Positions 10,419 through 22,876 are shown, numbered from the stretch's first letter. The stretch is 64,000 nt of DNA from Humulus lupulus (GCF_963169125.1 NC_084798.1:202301481-202365480), one strand, 5' to 3'. Numbers and translations are program-made. The notes: generated from the letters alone by a model not told the origin.

Positions 10419-13250
10419 ATGTCGCAGAGTTTGGAAAAGCGGTGGGGGTCAATACTTGCGATTCCTTATTCACTGACAACTTTGAGCCCAGAGTCACCCT
10501 TTACTCGGAATCAGCGGCTGATCCGTGAGCATGAATTGAAGTGTGAGCAAGAGGATACTCAAGTTCATTTTCGACGCCAGATCGATGAGGTCGAAGAGAG
10601 AAAGAGAAAAAAACTTAGGGTCTCTATCTATCCAGACTCGGACCCTGAGCCCAGACCAATTCCTCTCGACCTTACTCTTAAAGTGATGGTAGCTTTCAAA
10701 CCAGGCGAGCTTAAATTTTCACTGATGGGGGAATCAACAAATCAATCATCCACCTCACAGCCGACTACCATTCCCACCTCGAGGGGAGAGTTTTTCGAGG
10801 TCGAGCATTATTGGAGCTCGGTTTCTTCATTGGGACAAATCTCTGACATCCTAGCTCGCCATGGCCTAGGATTATCAAGCTCGCTGAGATGTCAAGCTCC
10901 AACTTCCAAAGAACGTAGCTGTCGTGCCCCGGGAGATGGCAATCTCGACAATAAGCTAAAGCTCGCGGCTTGGAGCCACGAGCATATGAAGGCAGGGGCC
11001 TTATTGCCCTTGAAGTCCTATTTTAAGGACTTTCTAGATTTTGTTGGGCTCGCGCCTTTCCAACTCCAAACCAACTCGTACAGGGTCTTGTCAGCCTTGA
11101 GGTCGCTTTATCACGAACTAAAGTGGGAAGGAACTTCGCCAAGAGAGATTCTGTATCTCTTTTGCTTAAAAAGCAACCCCTCCCAAGCTCGGGGAGGGGA
11201 TGGCTTCTACTACCTCTCGAGCTATCCCAGGGAGAAGAAGATTTTCAAGGATACTCCCAACCATCCTCCTAACTTCAAACTGGCGTTCTTCTGGACGGAT
11301 GGCCTGGCTCCCTCCAAATATTACTCATTCAGGCGAATCCGCAAGTATACGATCCATTTTCCTCTCATGCTCGAATTTTTGTTTGAGCTCGAATTATCTC
11401 ATAATGTATTCCATTCTTTCAGCCAACTATCACCATCCTACTCCCTCGGACGCAATGAGGGAGTATAAAGAAGCTTTGCTCCAGCTTCCTTATGGCAGGC
11501 GCTCCATATCTTATCTTCTCCATGAAGATAAGCTTCGAGCCTGCAGTCTTCTGCAAAAGGGCCAATCAACAGATGATAGGGCCTACAAGAAATACACCAA
11601 GTGGGAGTTTGTTCCTCTCCCAACTGGCAGTCTTCCTCCGAGGCGAAGCTCGAAGGCACGATCCCCAATTCGCCGTCGCAAGAGTCCAAGCTCGGGGAAC
11701 GATGCTAATGATGAGGCATCGAGCTCGAGTGACAGAGGTAAGGTCATTCTCAGCTTGCCCTTGTGGTCTCCTTCCCTCCTTAATCATAAACCTGACACCC
11801 TGATCTTATGTGAAGATGATAGGGACAACTTTTATGTATGGTCTTGGGTAGATGAAAAGGTCCATAGGTTTGATAGCTGGTTAGGGAAATACGACACAAT
11901 GTATAGTCTGAATGAGGTATGGGACGTAATAGCCATACAATATGGGAAAAACGACTATAGGGACCTTTCGAGTTTGACTTCCACTTATAGGTAAGGGACT
12001 CCCCCGGCCTCCTCTGAAGATAGGGGAATTACTTGGTCGTCGAGTACGAGCTCGAGAGAGAGTTCCAGTTAGGTTTCCTGTCACTTGTCTTTAATTCCTT
12101 TAATTGTCTGCTTTACACTAATTTTAGTGTTTTGAGATCGTTTTCTAATGTGATTTGACCATGCAGGTACTATGGACTCCGACCTCGAGAATATGCTTGC
12201 CAGCGGTGAGGGGGCCAAGAAGAGTAAGCGCCCGAGAGCTGCACAAAAGTCTGATCAGCCTGCCAAGGCCCCTAGAAGGACCGAGAAGACTCCTCCTTCA
12301 ACTCCTATTGTTCCGATCCCAGTAGTGACCTCCACTCCCCAGACCGAGATTCCTGCTACGGATCCTTCCAATGCTCCTCCTACTATCCAGATTCTCCCAA
12401 TGCTGGGGTCATTTCCAAAGAAACCAACAACCTCGAAGGGGCGCCTATTGTCGATTTCTACTCATGTTGATGAGTATGTTGTCGACAACGCTGCCGGGAC
12501 TCATGGAGCCACTTTTGGCTTGGAAGTCTTGTCTCAGGTGGGCCAGAGCATCAGCAGTCTCGGGGCTCCTCAATGGCAGTTCTTGGTCAATGCTCGGGAC
12601 TCTAGTACCCTTTATGACAAGGGTACCGAGCTCATTTCTTTGGTAATCTGTCCTACCTCGCTATTTATTGTGATTTTATTTGGAGCATGCTTTAACTTGA
12701 TTTCTTTGTGCGTTAGGCTCTTACTGCGTTTGCTTAGCTAAATTATAAGCTGAACAATGAGGTTCACTCGAGCATGTCCTATGCTCAGGAGTCGAAGAAT
12801 ATCCAGCTCAAGCTCACTGACGAGTTCAATGCCGCAAGGTCAAAGCTAGAGGCTGAGGTCGAGAAGTTGAAGGCCGAGCTTAAAGAAAAGAGCTCCAGGG
12901 TTGAGAAGCATGAGAAGATCAATGCCAAGCTTGAGGAGGAGAAAAAGGCCAACTTCAAGGTAATGGAGGATTAAAAAGCTCGTCTTCTTGAAGAGTTCAC
13001 GCAGAGGAAGGATCGGGCAGTTGACTTAGCTATGTATAGGATTTGGGCCAGCAATGCCGATCTCGATACGAGCTTCTTGGGCTTTTTTGAGGAAGAGCTT
13101 GTGGCCAAATGGCAAGCTCGGCTTGATGAGGAGGAAGCTGCTCGGGAGGATAGTCATGCTATTCATCCTGGTGAGGGTAGTGCTTTCGATGATGTTGAGA
13201 AGGCCAAGGGGAATGCTGAGAAGACTAAGGAGGGTGCTCCTGCCTCCTAA
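10419..13250 (+). pseudogene. Opposite-strand multi-exon ORF of Tat element 1 (Transposase_28-like, coiled coil)
   Basis: The gene lies between pol and the 3' LTR and runs against the element, as in other Tat elements. A 5' UTR intron fits 9911-10418 (GTAAGT to CTAG just before the ATG). Coding exons that keep the frame are 10419-11340, 11423-11737, 12167-12642 and from 12717 to the stop at 13248-13250. The first intron has a GC donor (GCAAGT), the others GT. Exon 1 holds a domain (about residues 185-270, LAAWSHEHMKAGALLPLKSY...) like the 'putative gypsy type transposon' family PF04195. The last exon is a charged coiled coil (EAEVEKLKAELKEKSSRVEK). In-frame stops at 12735-12737 and 12972-12974 break the last exon. 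The function of these ORFs is unknown. The family assignment is from memory. Confidence 0.7.
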
Positions 13251-13936
13251 ATCTCGATCCTGGGCTGCGTCCCTGTGAATCTTTTGTAATAGTTTTTATC
13301 TTTTGCTTTTTATGCCCTTGAGGCAAAAATGATTTACAGCTCATAAAAGAGCTATTTATTTATAATATTTGTAATACCATATTTGACTTTACTTTAATAT
13401 TTTTGCTTTACATCTCTTGAATCAAAATATTTCAAGCAATTTATATTAAAAGTTTGCCTTTATGTTTGCTTATTCATACAAACACATGTTGGATTTAAGC
13501 TCGAGTTTCCATGCGTTCTCGCATAGTTTACTCAATATATCTGTATCCGATCTCGTTTAATTATCAAGGTCGAAACTTACTTTTACCATGCACTTCGAAA
13601 GTACTTATATGGCGTGTAAGATAGGTAGTTTAGTTGTATCCTGCTTTCCTAGTTACTTTTCCTCGTCCTCGAGTAGCTCCCTGAGGTTGTGAGGTTTGAA
13701 AATTTTGTTGCAAAATACTCCAGTCTCGGTATCGACTTTGTTCGCAATAGGTTAATTTTTTCCTACTTGTGTCAATCAATTTTAGCTGGTTTGTTCCAAA
13801 CCTATTTAGGTCGTGTTCAATTCGTAATCCATACACTTATATATTTTTGATCTAGTTATATCTAGATCGTACTGGTTCGCATGCCTAGTCATATCCATAC
13901 ACTTTATTTTATATAATTTGGTTATGTCCAAATTTT

Positions 13937-14134
13937 AGCTCGCGTGTTTGGTTATATCCAAACACTTTGTTTTTAACAATTTGGTTACATCCAAATTATC
14001 TTAGCTTGCGCATTTAGTTATATCCAAATAGTTTATTTTTAATAATCTGGTTACGTCCAAATTATCTTAGCTCGCGCATTTGGTTATATCCAAACACTTT
14101 ATTTCTAATAATTTGGTTACATCCAAATTATCTT
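13937..14134. repeat. 66-bp tandem repeat in Tat element 1
   Basis: Three head-to-tail units of 66 bp begin 'agctcgcgygtttggttatatcc', with a partial unit before them. They lie between the opposite-strand ORF and the end of pol. Units differ by a few substitutions. Each contains two related half-units, 'ggttatatccaaa' and 'ggttacatccaaattatctt'. Confidence 0.85.
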
Positions 14135-14382
14135 ATGACTTCTATGTCGGGTTACTAGTCCAGAAATTTTTACGTTATTTATTTATTCAAGCTAATGGTA
14201 TATATACCACTGATGCCCCCTTAATAGTCCTATGAGTGTGATCATAGGTTATTAAATTAAGAGAGCTTGCAAAAAATACAACATATTGAAACGAAAATGA
14301 ACTTTATTCAAAATTGGACGATTTATCAACAGAAACTTTGTAAAGAAATACAAGCAAGGTTACAGGGGATATCATTCCTACA

Positions 14383-17300
14383 CTATTGATAGTAAGGTCG
14401 TAGATGTTCGTCATTCCATGCTCGTGGTACCAACTCTCCGTTTAATCTTGCCAATTTGTAGACGCCAGATCGGATAACTGACTCGATTTGATAGGGACCT
14501 TCCCAATTAGGTCCAAGGACACCGGCAGCTGGATCTCTTGTAGCTAGAAACATGCCCCTTAACACCAGGTCTCCCAATCCGAACCTTCTTTCTCGGACTT
14601 TTTTGTTAAAGTATCGAGTAGCTCGTTGCTGATATGCTGCATTCCTCAGTTAAGCCTCGTCCCTCTTTTCTTCAATAAGGTCCAGACTTACTTCGAGCTG
14701 GGATTGGTTCGAGGCTTGATCATAAGCATGCTTGCGAATTGTGGGAATTTCGACCTCGATTGGTAACATGGCCTCACAACCATATGCCAGTGAAAAGGGG
14801 GTATGCCCTATTGAAGTGTGAGCTGTGGTCCGATATGCCCACAAAACTTAGGGCAACTCCTCGGGCCATTTTCCCTTAGCTTCTTCTAATTTCTTTTTCA
14901 TAGAAATCTTGAGAGTCTTATTCACATCTTCAACTTGGCCATTTTCTTAGGGATGAGCGACAGAGGAAAAGCTCTTTATTATCCCGTTTTTCTCACAAAA
15001 ACTGGTGAATAATTCACTGTCAAATTGAGTACCGTTATCCGATACTATTTTTCTTGGCATTCCATATCGGCAAATGATGTTCTTTACCACAAATTCCAAG
15101 AATTTTTTCGAGGTAATCGTTGCCAGAGGTTCGGCCTCGATCCACTTCGTAAAATAATCGACCGCGACTACTGCGTACTTAACTCCACCTTTCCCAGTTG
15201 GCAACGAGCCTATGAGGTCAATTCCCCACACCGCAAATGGCCATGTGGAGGTCATCATAGTTAGCTCAGAAGGTGGAGCTCGCGGCATTGTAGCGAACCG
15301 CTGACACTTATCGCATTTCTTTACATATTCAAATGCGTCTGCTTTGATAGTGGGCCAGAAGTATCCTTGGCGTATAATTTTCTTAGATAGACTATGCCCC
15401 CCAGTGTGGTCCCCACAAAATCCTTCATGAATCTCTTCTAGGATTTTCTTGGCCTCGGGTGGAGTCACACATCGAAGTAGTGGTATAGAGTATCCTCTCC
15501 GATATAGCCTTCCTTCCACAATAGTGTATCTGGGAATCTGATACATCATTTTTCGAGCCTGGTTCCGTTCTGCTGGGAGAATACCGGTTTTGAGGTACTC
15601 AACTATTGGGGTCATCCAGGTTTGCTCGGGGTTAATCATGTAGACATCTTCATGTTCGGGCTTGCTAATACTGGGTGTCGACAGATGCTCGATTGGCATA
15701 ACATTCAGCGCATCGACCTCGGTTGATGTAGCGAGCCTAGCTAGGGCGTCTGCATTCGAATTTTGTTCTCGAGGAACCTGCTCTATTGTATAGAACTCAA
15801 AATGTTCGAGTGTTGTTTTTGCCTTTTCTAAATACGCGACCATCTTTGTTCTTCGAGCTTGGTATTCCCCTAAAATTTGGTTGACCACCAATTGCGAGTC
15901 ACTGTAGCAATGTATCTCCTTAGCCTTGAGCTCATTGGCTATTCGAAGTCCAGCCAATAGGGCTTCATATTCAGCTTCGTTGTTAGATGCTTCGAAGCCA
16001 AACCTTAAGGCGGAGTGAAATCGAATTCCTGTTGGAGTGATCAATATAATTCCTGCCCCGACCCATTTTCGTTGGAGGATCCATCGACATAAAGTTTCCA
16101 CAGCTCGCGGGCTGTGGTTATAACTTCGTCATCAGTCACCCCAGTGCATTCCACTATGAAGTTTGCCAGGGCCTGCCCTTTTATGGTCGTTCTGGGATGA
16201 TAGGTGATCTCGAATTGTCTGAGCTCAACGAACCATTTTAGTAATCGACCCGAGGCTTCCAGCTTTGACAAGACTTGCCGTAGTGGTTGGTCGGTCAGCA
16301 CATGGATGGGGTGTGCTTGAAAGTAAGGTCGAAGTTTTCAAGATGAGTGAATTAGGTTGAGAGCCAACTTTTCCATTATAGGGTATCTCAATTCTGCCCC
16401 CAGTAATCTTTTTCTGAGATAGTATACTGGCTTTTGTACTTTCTAGTCTTCTCGGACGAGCACGACGCGAATGGCGTGCTCGGTTGTAGTGAGATATAAG
16501 TATAAGATTTCTCCTGTGATAGGTTTTAACAAAATAGGAGGCTGCACAAGATGCTTCTTGAGCTCCTGAAATGCTAGCTCGCATTCCTCTGTCCACTCGA
16601 ATTTTTTGCCCCCTCTCAGAAGGTTGAAGAATGGAAGACAGCGGTCTGTAGATTTTGAGATAAACCTACTTAAAGCCGCCATCCGTCCAGTTTAGCTCTG
16701 GACATCTTTGTGTTTTCGAGGTGAGAGCATGTTAATTAGAGCCTGGATCTTGTTAGGATTAACTTCTATTCCTCGCGCGTTTACTATAAAGCCCATAAAT
16801 TTACCCGACGACACTCCAAAAGATCATTTTTATGGGTAGAGCTTCATATTGTACTTTCGTAATACGGCGAAGCATTCTTCGAGGTCGTCCACATGGTTAT
16901 TGTTATGTTTAGATTTGACCAACATATCATCAACATACACTTCCATGTTGTTACCTATCTGCTCGGAGAACATCCTATTTACAAGCCTTTGGTACGTGGC
17001 TCCAACATTTTTATGCCCGAAAGGCATAACATTGTAACAGTACAACCCTTTATCTGTCACAAAACTTGTGTGCTCTTGGTCCGGGGCATGCATGGAGATC
17101 TGGTTATATCCAAAATAAGCGTCCATGAATGACATAAGACCATGCCCAACTGTGGCATCTACGAGTTGATCAATCCAAGGCAGGGGAAAGCAATCCTTAG
17201 GGCATGCCTTATTGAGATCGGAGTAGTCGATGCAAGTTCGCCATGTTCTATTAGGTTTCGGGACCAGCGCTGGGTTGGCGACCCAATCAGGGTAGAAGGC

Positions 17301-17739
17301 GTCTCGTAAAAATCGGTTCGCCTTTAACCTGTCGACTTCTTCCTTCAAGGCTTTCTTCCTATCATCGTCCAGGAGTCTTCATTTTTGCTGGTTCGGGGGG
17401 AAGCTCTTGTCAATGTTTAGTGCATGGCTTATCACGTTCGGACTTATCCCTACCATGTCCGAATGTGACCATGCGAAAACATCCTGGTTCTTCCTTAAAA
17501 AGCCAATTAATTGCTATTTTGTTTCTTCTGAAAGGTTTTTCCCCACCTTCACAGTTTTTGGGGGATCATCCTCTTCGAGCTTGACCTCGTTGAGCTCCTC
17601 TAGAGGCTCGAGGTCAGCCCTTTCTTCTATTCTTGGATCAATCTCTTCGTCTATTTCAAAAATTGTCCCATTCTTGTCTTTAATTACAACAAGTGTTTGT
17701 GCACTTGTCTATTTCTTCCCTCTAATAGAAATTTTGTAG
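14383..17739 (-). pseudogene. pol of Tat element 1: RT, RNase H, archaeal-type RNase H, integrase
   Basis: Reading on the - strand: reverse transcriptase about 17400-16700 with FPLPWIDQLVDA, MPFGHKNVGATYQRL and the catalytic YVDDM; the original RNase H about 16680-16150 (VLTDQPLRQVLSKLEASGR); a second, archaeal-type RNase H about 16110-15700 (NENGSG, NNEAEYEALLAGLR, YSDSQLVVNQ); integrase about 15500-14650 with an HHCC finger (HEGFCGDHTGG...CDKCQRF) and core residues in WGIDLIG and SDNGTQFD. The C-terminal part ends at 14383 (NDEHLRPYYQ); no chromodomain follows. Stops or frameshifts near 17420, 16830, 16700, 16440, 16080, 14950 and 14650 inactivate it. Mutations are scattered, as expected from neutral decay. 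Confidence 0.9.
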
Positions 17740-18355
17740 CATTCCCTCCCTGCAAGCTGGTCCCCTTTTAGAGTCCCGATGCCACTAGAAGTCGGGAACT
17801 TGATGGCTAGATGCCTGACGGACGAAACTGCCCCCAGCTCTACTAGGGCGGGTCTCCTGAGCAGAATGTTATAGGCAAATGGGAGATCCACCACTAAGAA
17901 CTCCATCATCTTGGTTACCAAGACTGGGTAGTCCCCCAAGGTTACAGGGAGTTTGATGGATCCCATGCAGGCAATCCCTTCTCCTGAAAATCCATACAGT
18001 GTAGTTGCACAGGCTTTTAGGTCGCGAAGCGCGAGTCCCATCTTTTCTAAAGTGGCTTTGTATAGGATATTTACCGAGCTCCCATTATCAATCAGGACTC
18101 GGTGTACCCTCTTATTCACGAACTGAAGGGTGATGACCAGCAGCTCATTATGAGGGAACTGTACATGGGACGCGTCATCCTCAGTAAAAGTTATGGGTTG
18201 AGATTCAACCCTTTGTTGTTTCGGAGCTCTGGGTTTGGGTTCGTAAGGAGGTCCATCACCAGTTTTTAGGTCATTCACGTATCTTTTCTGGGCATTCCTG
18301 CGTGATCCTGCAATATGGGGTCCCCCTGAGATGGTTATGACATCTTCTCCATCAA
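17709..18355 (-). pseudogene. Protease region of Tat element 1
   Basis: An open stretch of 189 codons encodes a retroviral-type aspartic protease. The catalytic segment is VLIDNGSSVNILY, where DNGSS replaces the common DTGA/S; the same variant occurs in other Tat-like elements. A flap-like region (YGFSGEGI) and a LLRRPAL segment at the place of the usual ILGRP follow. It lies between the Gag zinc-knuckle region (18356) and the pol N-terminus, in the usual order. Confidence 0.8.
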
Positions 18356-20587
18356 TTAGAGGAGGTCGTTCATCCTCCCTTGCTCGGGAGTTGCTGTTCT
18401 GAGCAAGTGGTGCAGCTGCTGCCCTATGGCTGGTAGAAGCCTGATTAGGGTTTGGTTTTTTACATACTGCCTGAAATATCCTCTCGAGATCAATCCTTTG
18501 ATCTCATCTTTTAGTTTTCTGCATTCATCGGTTATATGTCTGATATCTATGTGGAATCTACAGTACTTGTTAGAGTCTCTTTTTACCTTTTGGTTCCTCA
18601 TGGGGTCATGCCATTTGAAAGGGACCTGGTTTTCATTAGCTAGGTAGATATTCTCCCGAGACTCATTGAGCTCGATATACACCTTGTATACGGAGAAGTA
18701 TCTTTCCCCTTTCTTCTTCTTTCCCCCTTCTGCCTTAGGGTTATTCCATTCATTCTTCTTTCTTTTAGAAGGGTTGTCCCCAGGGGGTTTTGAGGTCGTA
18801 GGATTCACCGAGGTCGAGGCAGAGTTTGTGTTTGTCGTTGTAGTTATAGGCTGAGAGGTCATATTCAATGCTGACCTCACCTCTTCTACATTAACAAACC
18901 TCTGAGCTCGTTGATTGAACTTGGTTAAGGACCTTACAGGCTTCCTTTGCATATCTTCCCAAATAGGACTTCCAGGCATTACTCCAGCTCGGACTGCCAT
19001 TAAATGGCCACTATCATCAGCATCACGAGCTCGAGCGACTTCCAAATTGAACCTTGTGAGATAACTCTTTAGTGTTTCATTTGGCTATAGTTGGACATTG
19101 TTCAAGGCAGATGCCTTGGGCCTAATGCCGACCATGGCCTTGAATTATTTCTTGAAATCTCTTAATAATTGATCTCAAGAATAAATTGAGTGTCTCTTAT
19201 ATTTTTCAAACCAGTTCTTCGCTGGTCCCGTGAGTGAGGCCGGAAACATCATACATCTGAGTTCATAGCCCACATTACTGGCTTGCATAATCGTGTTGAA
19301 TGTACTCAAATGACTGTATGGATCCGAATTTCCATCAAATGGTGGGACATGAGGAATTCTGAATCCTTGAGGAAACTGGGTGCTAGAGATGTGTGGGGCA
19401 AAGGGTTCGAGTTCTTCATTGAACTCTTCGTCCATTTCCCAGCTTCGTTCGTTTTGTAAGAGCCTGAATGCTCTTTCCAACTGCTCAATCCTTTCTTGGA
19501 TTGGATCTACGGGGGGTCTGAATTGAATCAGTGGGAACTGATTATCGTTGATTACAACTCCAGTTTCGTGCCTCGGCGCAAGGTGCATACGCCCATTGAG
19601 ATGATCCCTCAGATCTGGATTCGATGGATTATCATGCCCCCGATTATGGTTCAGATGCTCTCGTAAATCTGGGTGATTTCTTTGATTCCCAGTGTTCATG
19701 GGTCCCTGGTCGTATATACTCACAGACCTGGTGTCACCTGAGCCTTCGCTGACATGACTCGTTGCACGATTATTTCAAGATGGGTTTCTTGCTTGTAGCC
19801 TTGTCTCAACAGTTTGAGATCGAGACATTTTGCTTCTCATGGGATTGGGACCCCTATGCTCCCTAGCAGTTTCCCCATTCCCACGCCTTCGCCCCGCTCG
19901 TCGTTCCTTATCATCATGGGTCGGTTGTGCATCCCTCCAAATTGGCGAGGGGTGTCTTATCGGCGATGGTGGCTGCCATCCGTTACGGGGCCTAGAAGGC
20001 CTTGAGTTTGCTCGATCAGGTTCTGCCATGTTTTGCGCGGTACCAGGATTTCAAGTCCGAGCCTCCAAGGGAGCTCAGTTATTCCCTACCTCGGCCGGTG
20101 CCTTCGTAGTTGGGTTGGCAAGACCTTCAGGCCTGTTATTTCTCCGGGTTCTCGGCAGAGCATGTTACTCTGCTGGCGGCGAAGGTTGCTCCGCTCTTCG
20201 GGTGGCCGCGTTTTTACGCAGCCACCCTCGAGGCCTACATGGTGGAACGTGAACGTCCCGTGGAGGCAAAGCCTAGTTATCTGGCGGAGGTGGGGCCTGA
20301 GCTGCTTGCGCTTTAGCAGCTAGTCTGGCTAGCTCTTCGTTGCGTTTCTTAGCCTCTGCCAATTGCTTTCGCAGTTGACGATTTTCGAGCTCCACTATCG
20401 GGACATATCGTTCAGGATTGTAGTACATGTCCTCATCGTCCTTGGGGGCTGGTGGTCCCCGAGAGTCGGATGAACCACTCCTCTTTATTAGGATCTGAAT
20501 TCACCATAGGCTGCTTTCCAAGGCACCGGGGGTACTCTGATTCATCTAAAATTTCCTCCTCAGGAACATTGGGATCATTTGCTGCCA
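18356..20587 (-). pseudogene. gag of Tat element 1
   Basis: The likely start is the ATG whose complement is at 20585-20587 (MAANDPNVPEEEILDE). The retrotransposon Gag domain lies around 19400-18900 (PFDGNSDPYSHLSTF, LTGPAKNWFEKY, then LTRFNLEVARARDADD). A zinc-knuckle-like segment follows near 18560 (YCRFH...HITDEC). Stops occur around 20450-20300, near 19775, near 19175 and in the following 130 bases. The nucleic-acid-binding N-terminal half is rich in R, P and S. Gag would form the virus-like particle around the RNA. Confidence 0.85.
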
Positions 20588-20645
20588 TTGATGATCTGAG
20601 AGGCTTTTTTATTGAACAAACTCACGTACGTACTGTTTAATCGCT

Positions 20646-20663
20646 CTCAATGAAAGCACCAAA
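20646..20663 (-). promoter_or_regulatory. Candidate primer binding site of Tat element 1
   Basis: On the - strand TTTGGTGCTTTCATTGAG begins one base after the 5' LTR. The identical sequence occupies the same place in Tat element 2 (37031-37048), so it is conserved. The matching tRNA cannot be named from memory; it is not the Athila-type TGGCGCC site. Confidence 0.6.
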
Positions 20664-20664
20664 C

Positions 20665-22626
20665 TGTTGACGCCGTTTTTTGTCAACTTAAATGAGAGAG
20701 CAAATTAAACAAGAAAATATGGAGGAAATAAGTAAAGATGAACATAGTAGGTTTTTTATGTGGTTCAGCAGTTAAATCTGCCTAGTCCACGAGTCTATGT
20801 TATTAATGTTATATTATTTTATAATATAATGTAATATTATATTATTTTATAATATAATGTTTTAGATTAAATAAATGTGACATGGAGTGTCACATATTGT
20901 AACATATAATAGAGAGTTACATTATTTGGATATATGTGAAATATCCAAACATGTAACATATTTGGTGTTACAAATTCATCACAAATTTGTAACTCCTAAA
21001 TATCACCCATTATTGTGTAGATTTGTTGTTACACAATATTGAGATGAATTTCTTAAAGCCATTTGAGAAATGGCTGATAGAGATGTGATTTTAACTCCCA
21101 TATTGTGTATGGAAGTTACAAAATCAAGTGGGAATAAATTGGAACGTTTTGGAAAAAAACTGAAAAAATGTCTTGCTGAAATTGACTGAGGGCCGCGGCG
21201 CCTGGAACTAGCGTCGCGGCCCTAATGGCTGACAGCTTCTATAATTTCGGTTTTTTATCCAACTTTGAACGATTCCAACAGCTAAGTAACTCCCAAATCT
21301 CTATTTTAATTCCATAAAACACCAAATTAATCATTGGTAACAGCCATGGGGGTTGGTGGAATTTGAAATTCAAAGGGTGTCTCTAAACTCTATAAATAGG
21401 AGCCTAATGCTCACTTGTAAGACACACCCTTTCTATCCACTAAAGCACTTGGCTAGAAACACCTTGAGGCTTGATAATTCCATAAAGCATTTCCAAAATC
21501 TGAGAGAGATCCCTTAGTGCTTGAGTTAGGGGGAAATAAGCTTTTGGACAAAGGTTTTAAACCTTGTTCAAGTTGGTGATCCCCAATCCTCTTCACTTAG
21601 GTTGTGTAAGTGAGAGTTTGTTTGTGGTTTATGTTCTTCCTTTTGTTCTATTGTTCTTCTTCTTATTCTCTTGTTTTATTTACTTGTATATTTTGTTTAA
21701 GAGTTGTAATCTCTTCATTTGGTCCAAACACTTTATTTTATTTGTAACTTTTGTTTTGAGTTTTATTTTACTATTCACTTCTTCTTCATCATCTTCTTCA
21801 TTTCCTTTGTTTTATTTGTATTTTCAGTTATAGAGTTGTAACACTTTATTTAATCAATCTTGTCCATTGTAATATTTTGCATAGAGTTGTAACATAATCT
21901 TACCATTTCCATTGAGGCAATATTATTTTTCCTAACAATTAAGACTTGGGAGTTTTCTGGAAACTTTTCAGATAATAGTTGCCCAGATGTCTCTCTCCAG
22001 AAATCAGAATGCAGTCCCTTACAAAAGGTGCTTCCTTCTCTATTTATAGAGAAGGTTGCAGAATTCATTCCCACATATCTCGGGAAGATATTCTGTAAAT
22101 CAATTAATATAATGCTATTTAATGCATTATTTCCTTCATACACGGAAACATCCCATGAAAAATGGGATCGGATAACAGATTAAATGATATCCCTTAAATA
22201 TTGGGATTGTACAACAATAAACATGTTCACACGTAACCGATTAACCCGGATATGGGATTCATTAAATCTTCGACATTAACAGTTTTCATTGAACTTGCCG
22301 AGACTATCAGTCGATCACGAGCTCGCCGCTTAGCTTCGCTTATGCTCTAAACAAGTAGATGATGACGATGTTGTCACATTCGAGCTTGCACTTCTCAAGC
22401 TCGAGCCATCTCGCCTGAAGGCAATCAGGGAAAAATATATTCAAGTGTCATACCATGGTCATTGCGAGCTTAGAGAATATTCGAGGCTATACATCCTCGA
22501 GGTCATTGTTTACTTCAAAGAGGTTCGACGGTTGGATCATATGATGACCGCATATGTTTCGAGCTCACACCTAACGAGCCCAGTTTTCGGGGTCATAACT
22601 TCTTATCTCAAAATCTGGGTGTAACA
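20665..22626 (-). repeat. 5' LTR of Tat element 1 (interrupted)
   Basis: This is the partner of the LTR at 8600-9423. Removing the solo LTR at 20807-21937 and one copy of its ATTAA duplication leaves 826 bp. Confidence 0.9.
20807..21937 (+). mobile_element. Solo LTR, TGTTATATTA family, copy 1 (TSD ATTAA)
   Basis: It starts TGTTATATTATTTTATAATA, ends CCTAACA and is flanked by ATTAA (20802-20806, 21938-21942). The empty site is readable in the partner Tat LTR near 8730 (ctatgttattaagacttggg). 1131 bp. Landmarks: an AT palindrome at the left end, GC-rich words at 21190-21225, 'aactctataaatag' near 21389 as a likely TATA box, and three 'agagttgtaa' repeats near the 3' end. No internal region is in the window; superfamily unassigned. 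Confidence 0.95.
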
Positions 22627-22876
22627 GGATAAATTATGAAATTATATACCCTAGTTTTCATCTATTAATTAAATTGTTCAATATTTGTTCTTTTAATTTT
22701 AGTTGTTTTTATTCTTTTTATTGGATTATTTTCCAATCAAAGTTTAATTGACCAAATAGAAGTAATAAATTAGTTCAATTGCAATTAATATTCAATCGTG
22801 TAAACAATACTTTACTTTCCATTTTATTAAATGTAAACGATATGTATACTTGCGTTGTCAATTTTTCACAAGTTTT

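Larger units (their letters stand above)
8600..22626 (-). mobile_element. Tat-lineage Ty3/gypsy element 1 (TSD GGATA)
   Basis: Two LTRs (8600-9423 and 20665-22626) bound an internal region with gag, protease, RT, RNase H, a second archaeal-type RNase H and integrase on the - strand. GGATA duplicates at 8595-8599 and 22627-22631. The 14,027 bp include a solo LTR at 20807-21937 in the 5' LTR, so the net length is about 12.9 kb. Two RNase H domains plus an opposite-strand ORF before the 3' LTR place it in the Tat lineage. Gag and pol carry several stops, so it cannot move by itself. By eye the two LTRs differ at roughly 6-7% of positions in their first 230 bases, which suggests an old insertion. 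Confidence 0.9.
4893..22870 (+). repeat. 5' LTR of the base Athila element (interrupted)
   Basis: LTR pieces lie at 4893-6224, 8570-8599 and 22632-22870, about 1.6 kb net. The order of landmarks matches the solo Athila LTR at 45147-51648: '..caggaatgg' (4955) with '..caggattta' (50430), GC-rich GCGACGCT words (5241-5391), 'atgaactaat..tttctagggt' (5656), 'ttgtgcttaatgcttgtgag' (5761) and the 'ggacgaaagtacctgtatgg' block (6047). The LTR ends TTTTTCACA at 22870, just before the primer site. Insertions inside it: a Mutator-type MITE (5806-5964), a large solo LTR (6225-8564) and Tat element 1 (8600-22626). Confidence 0.65.
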
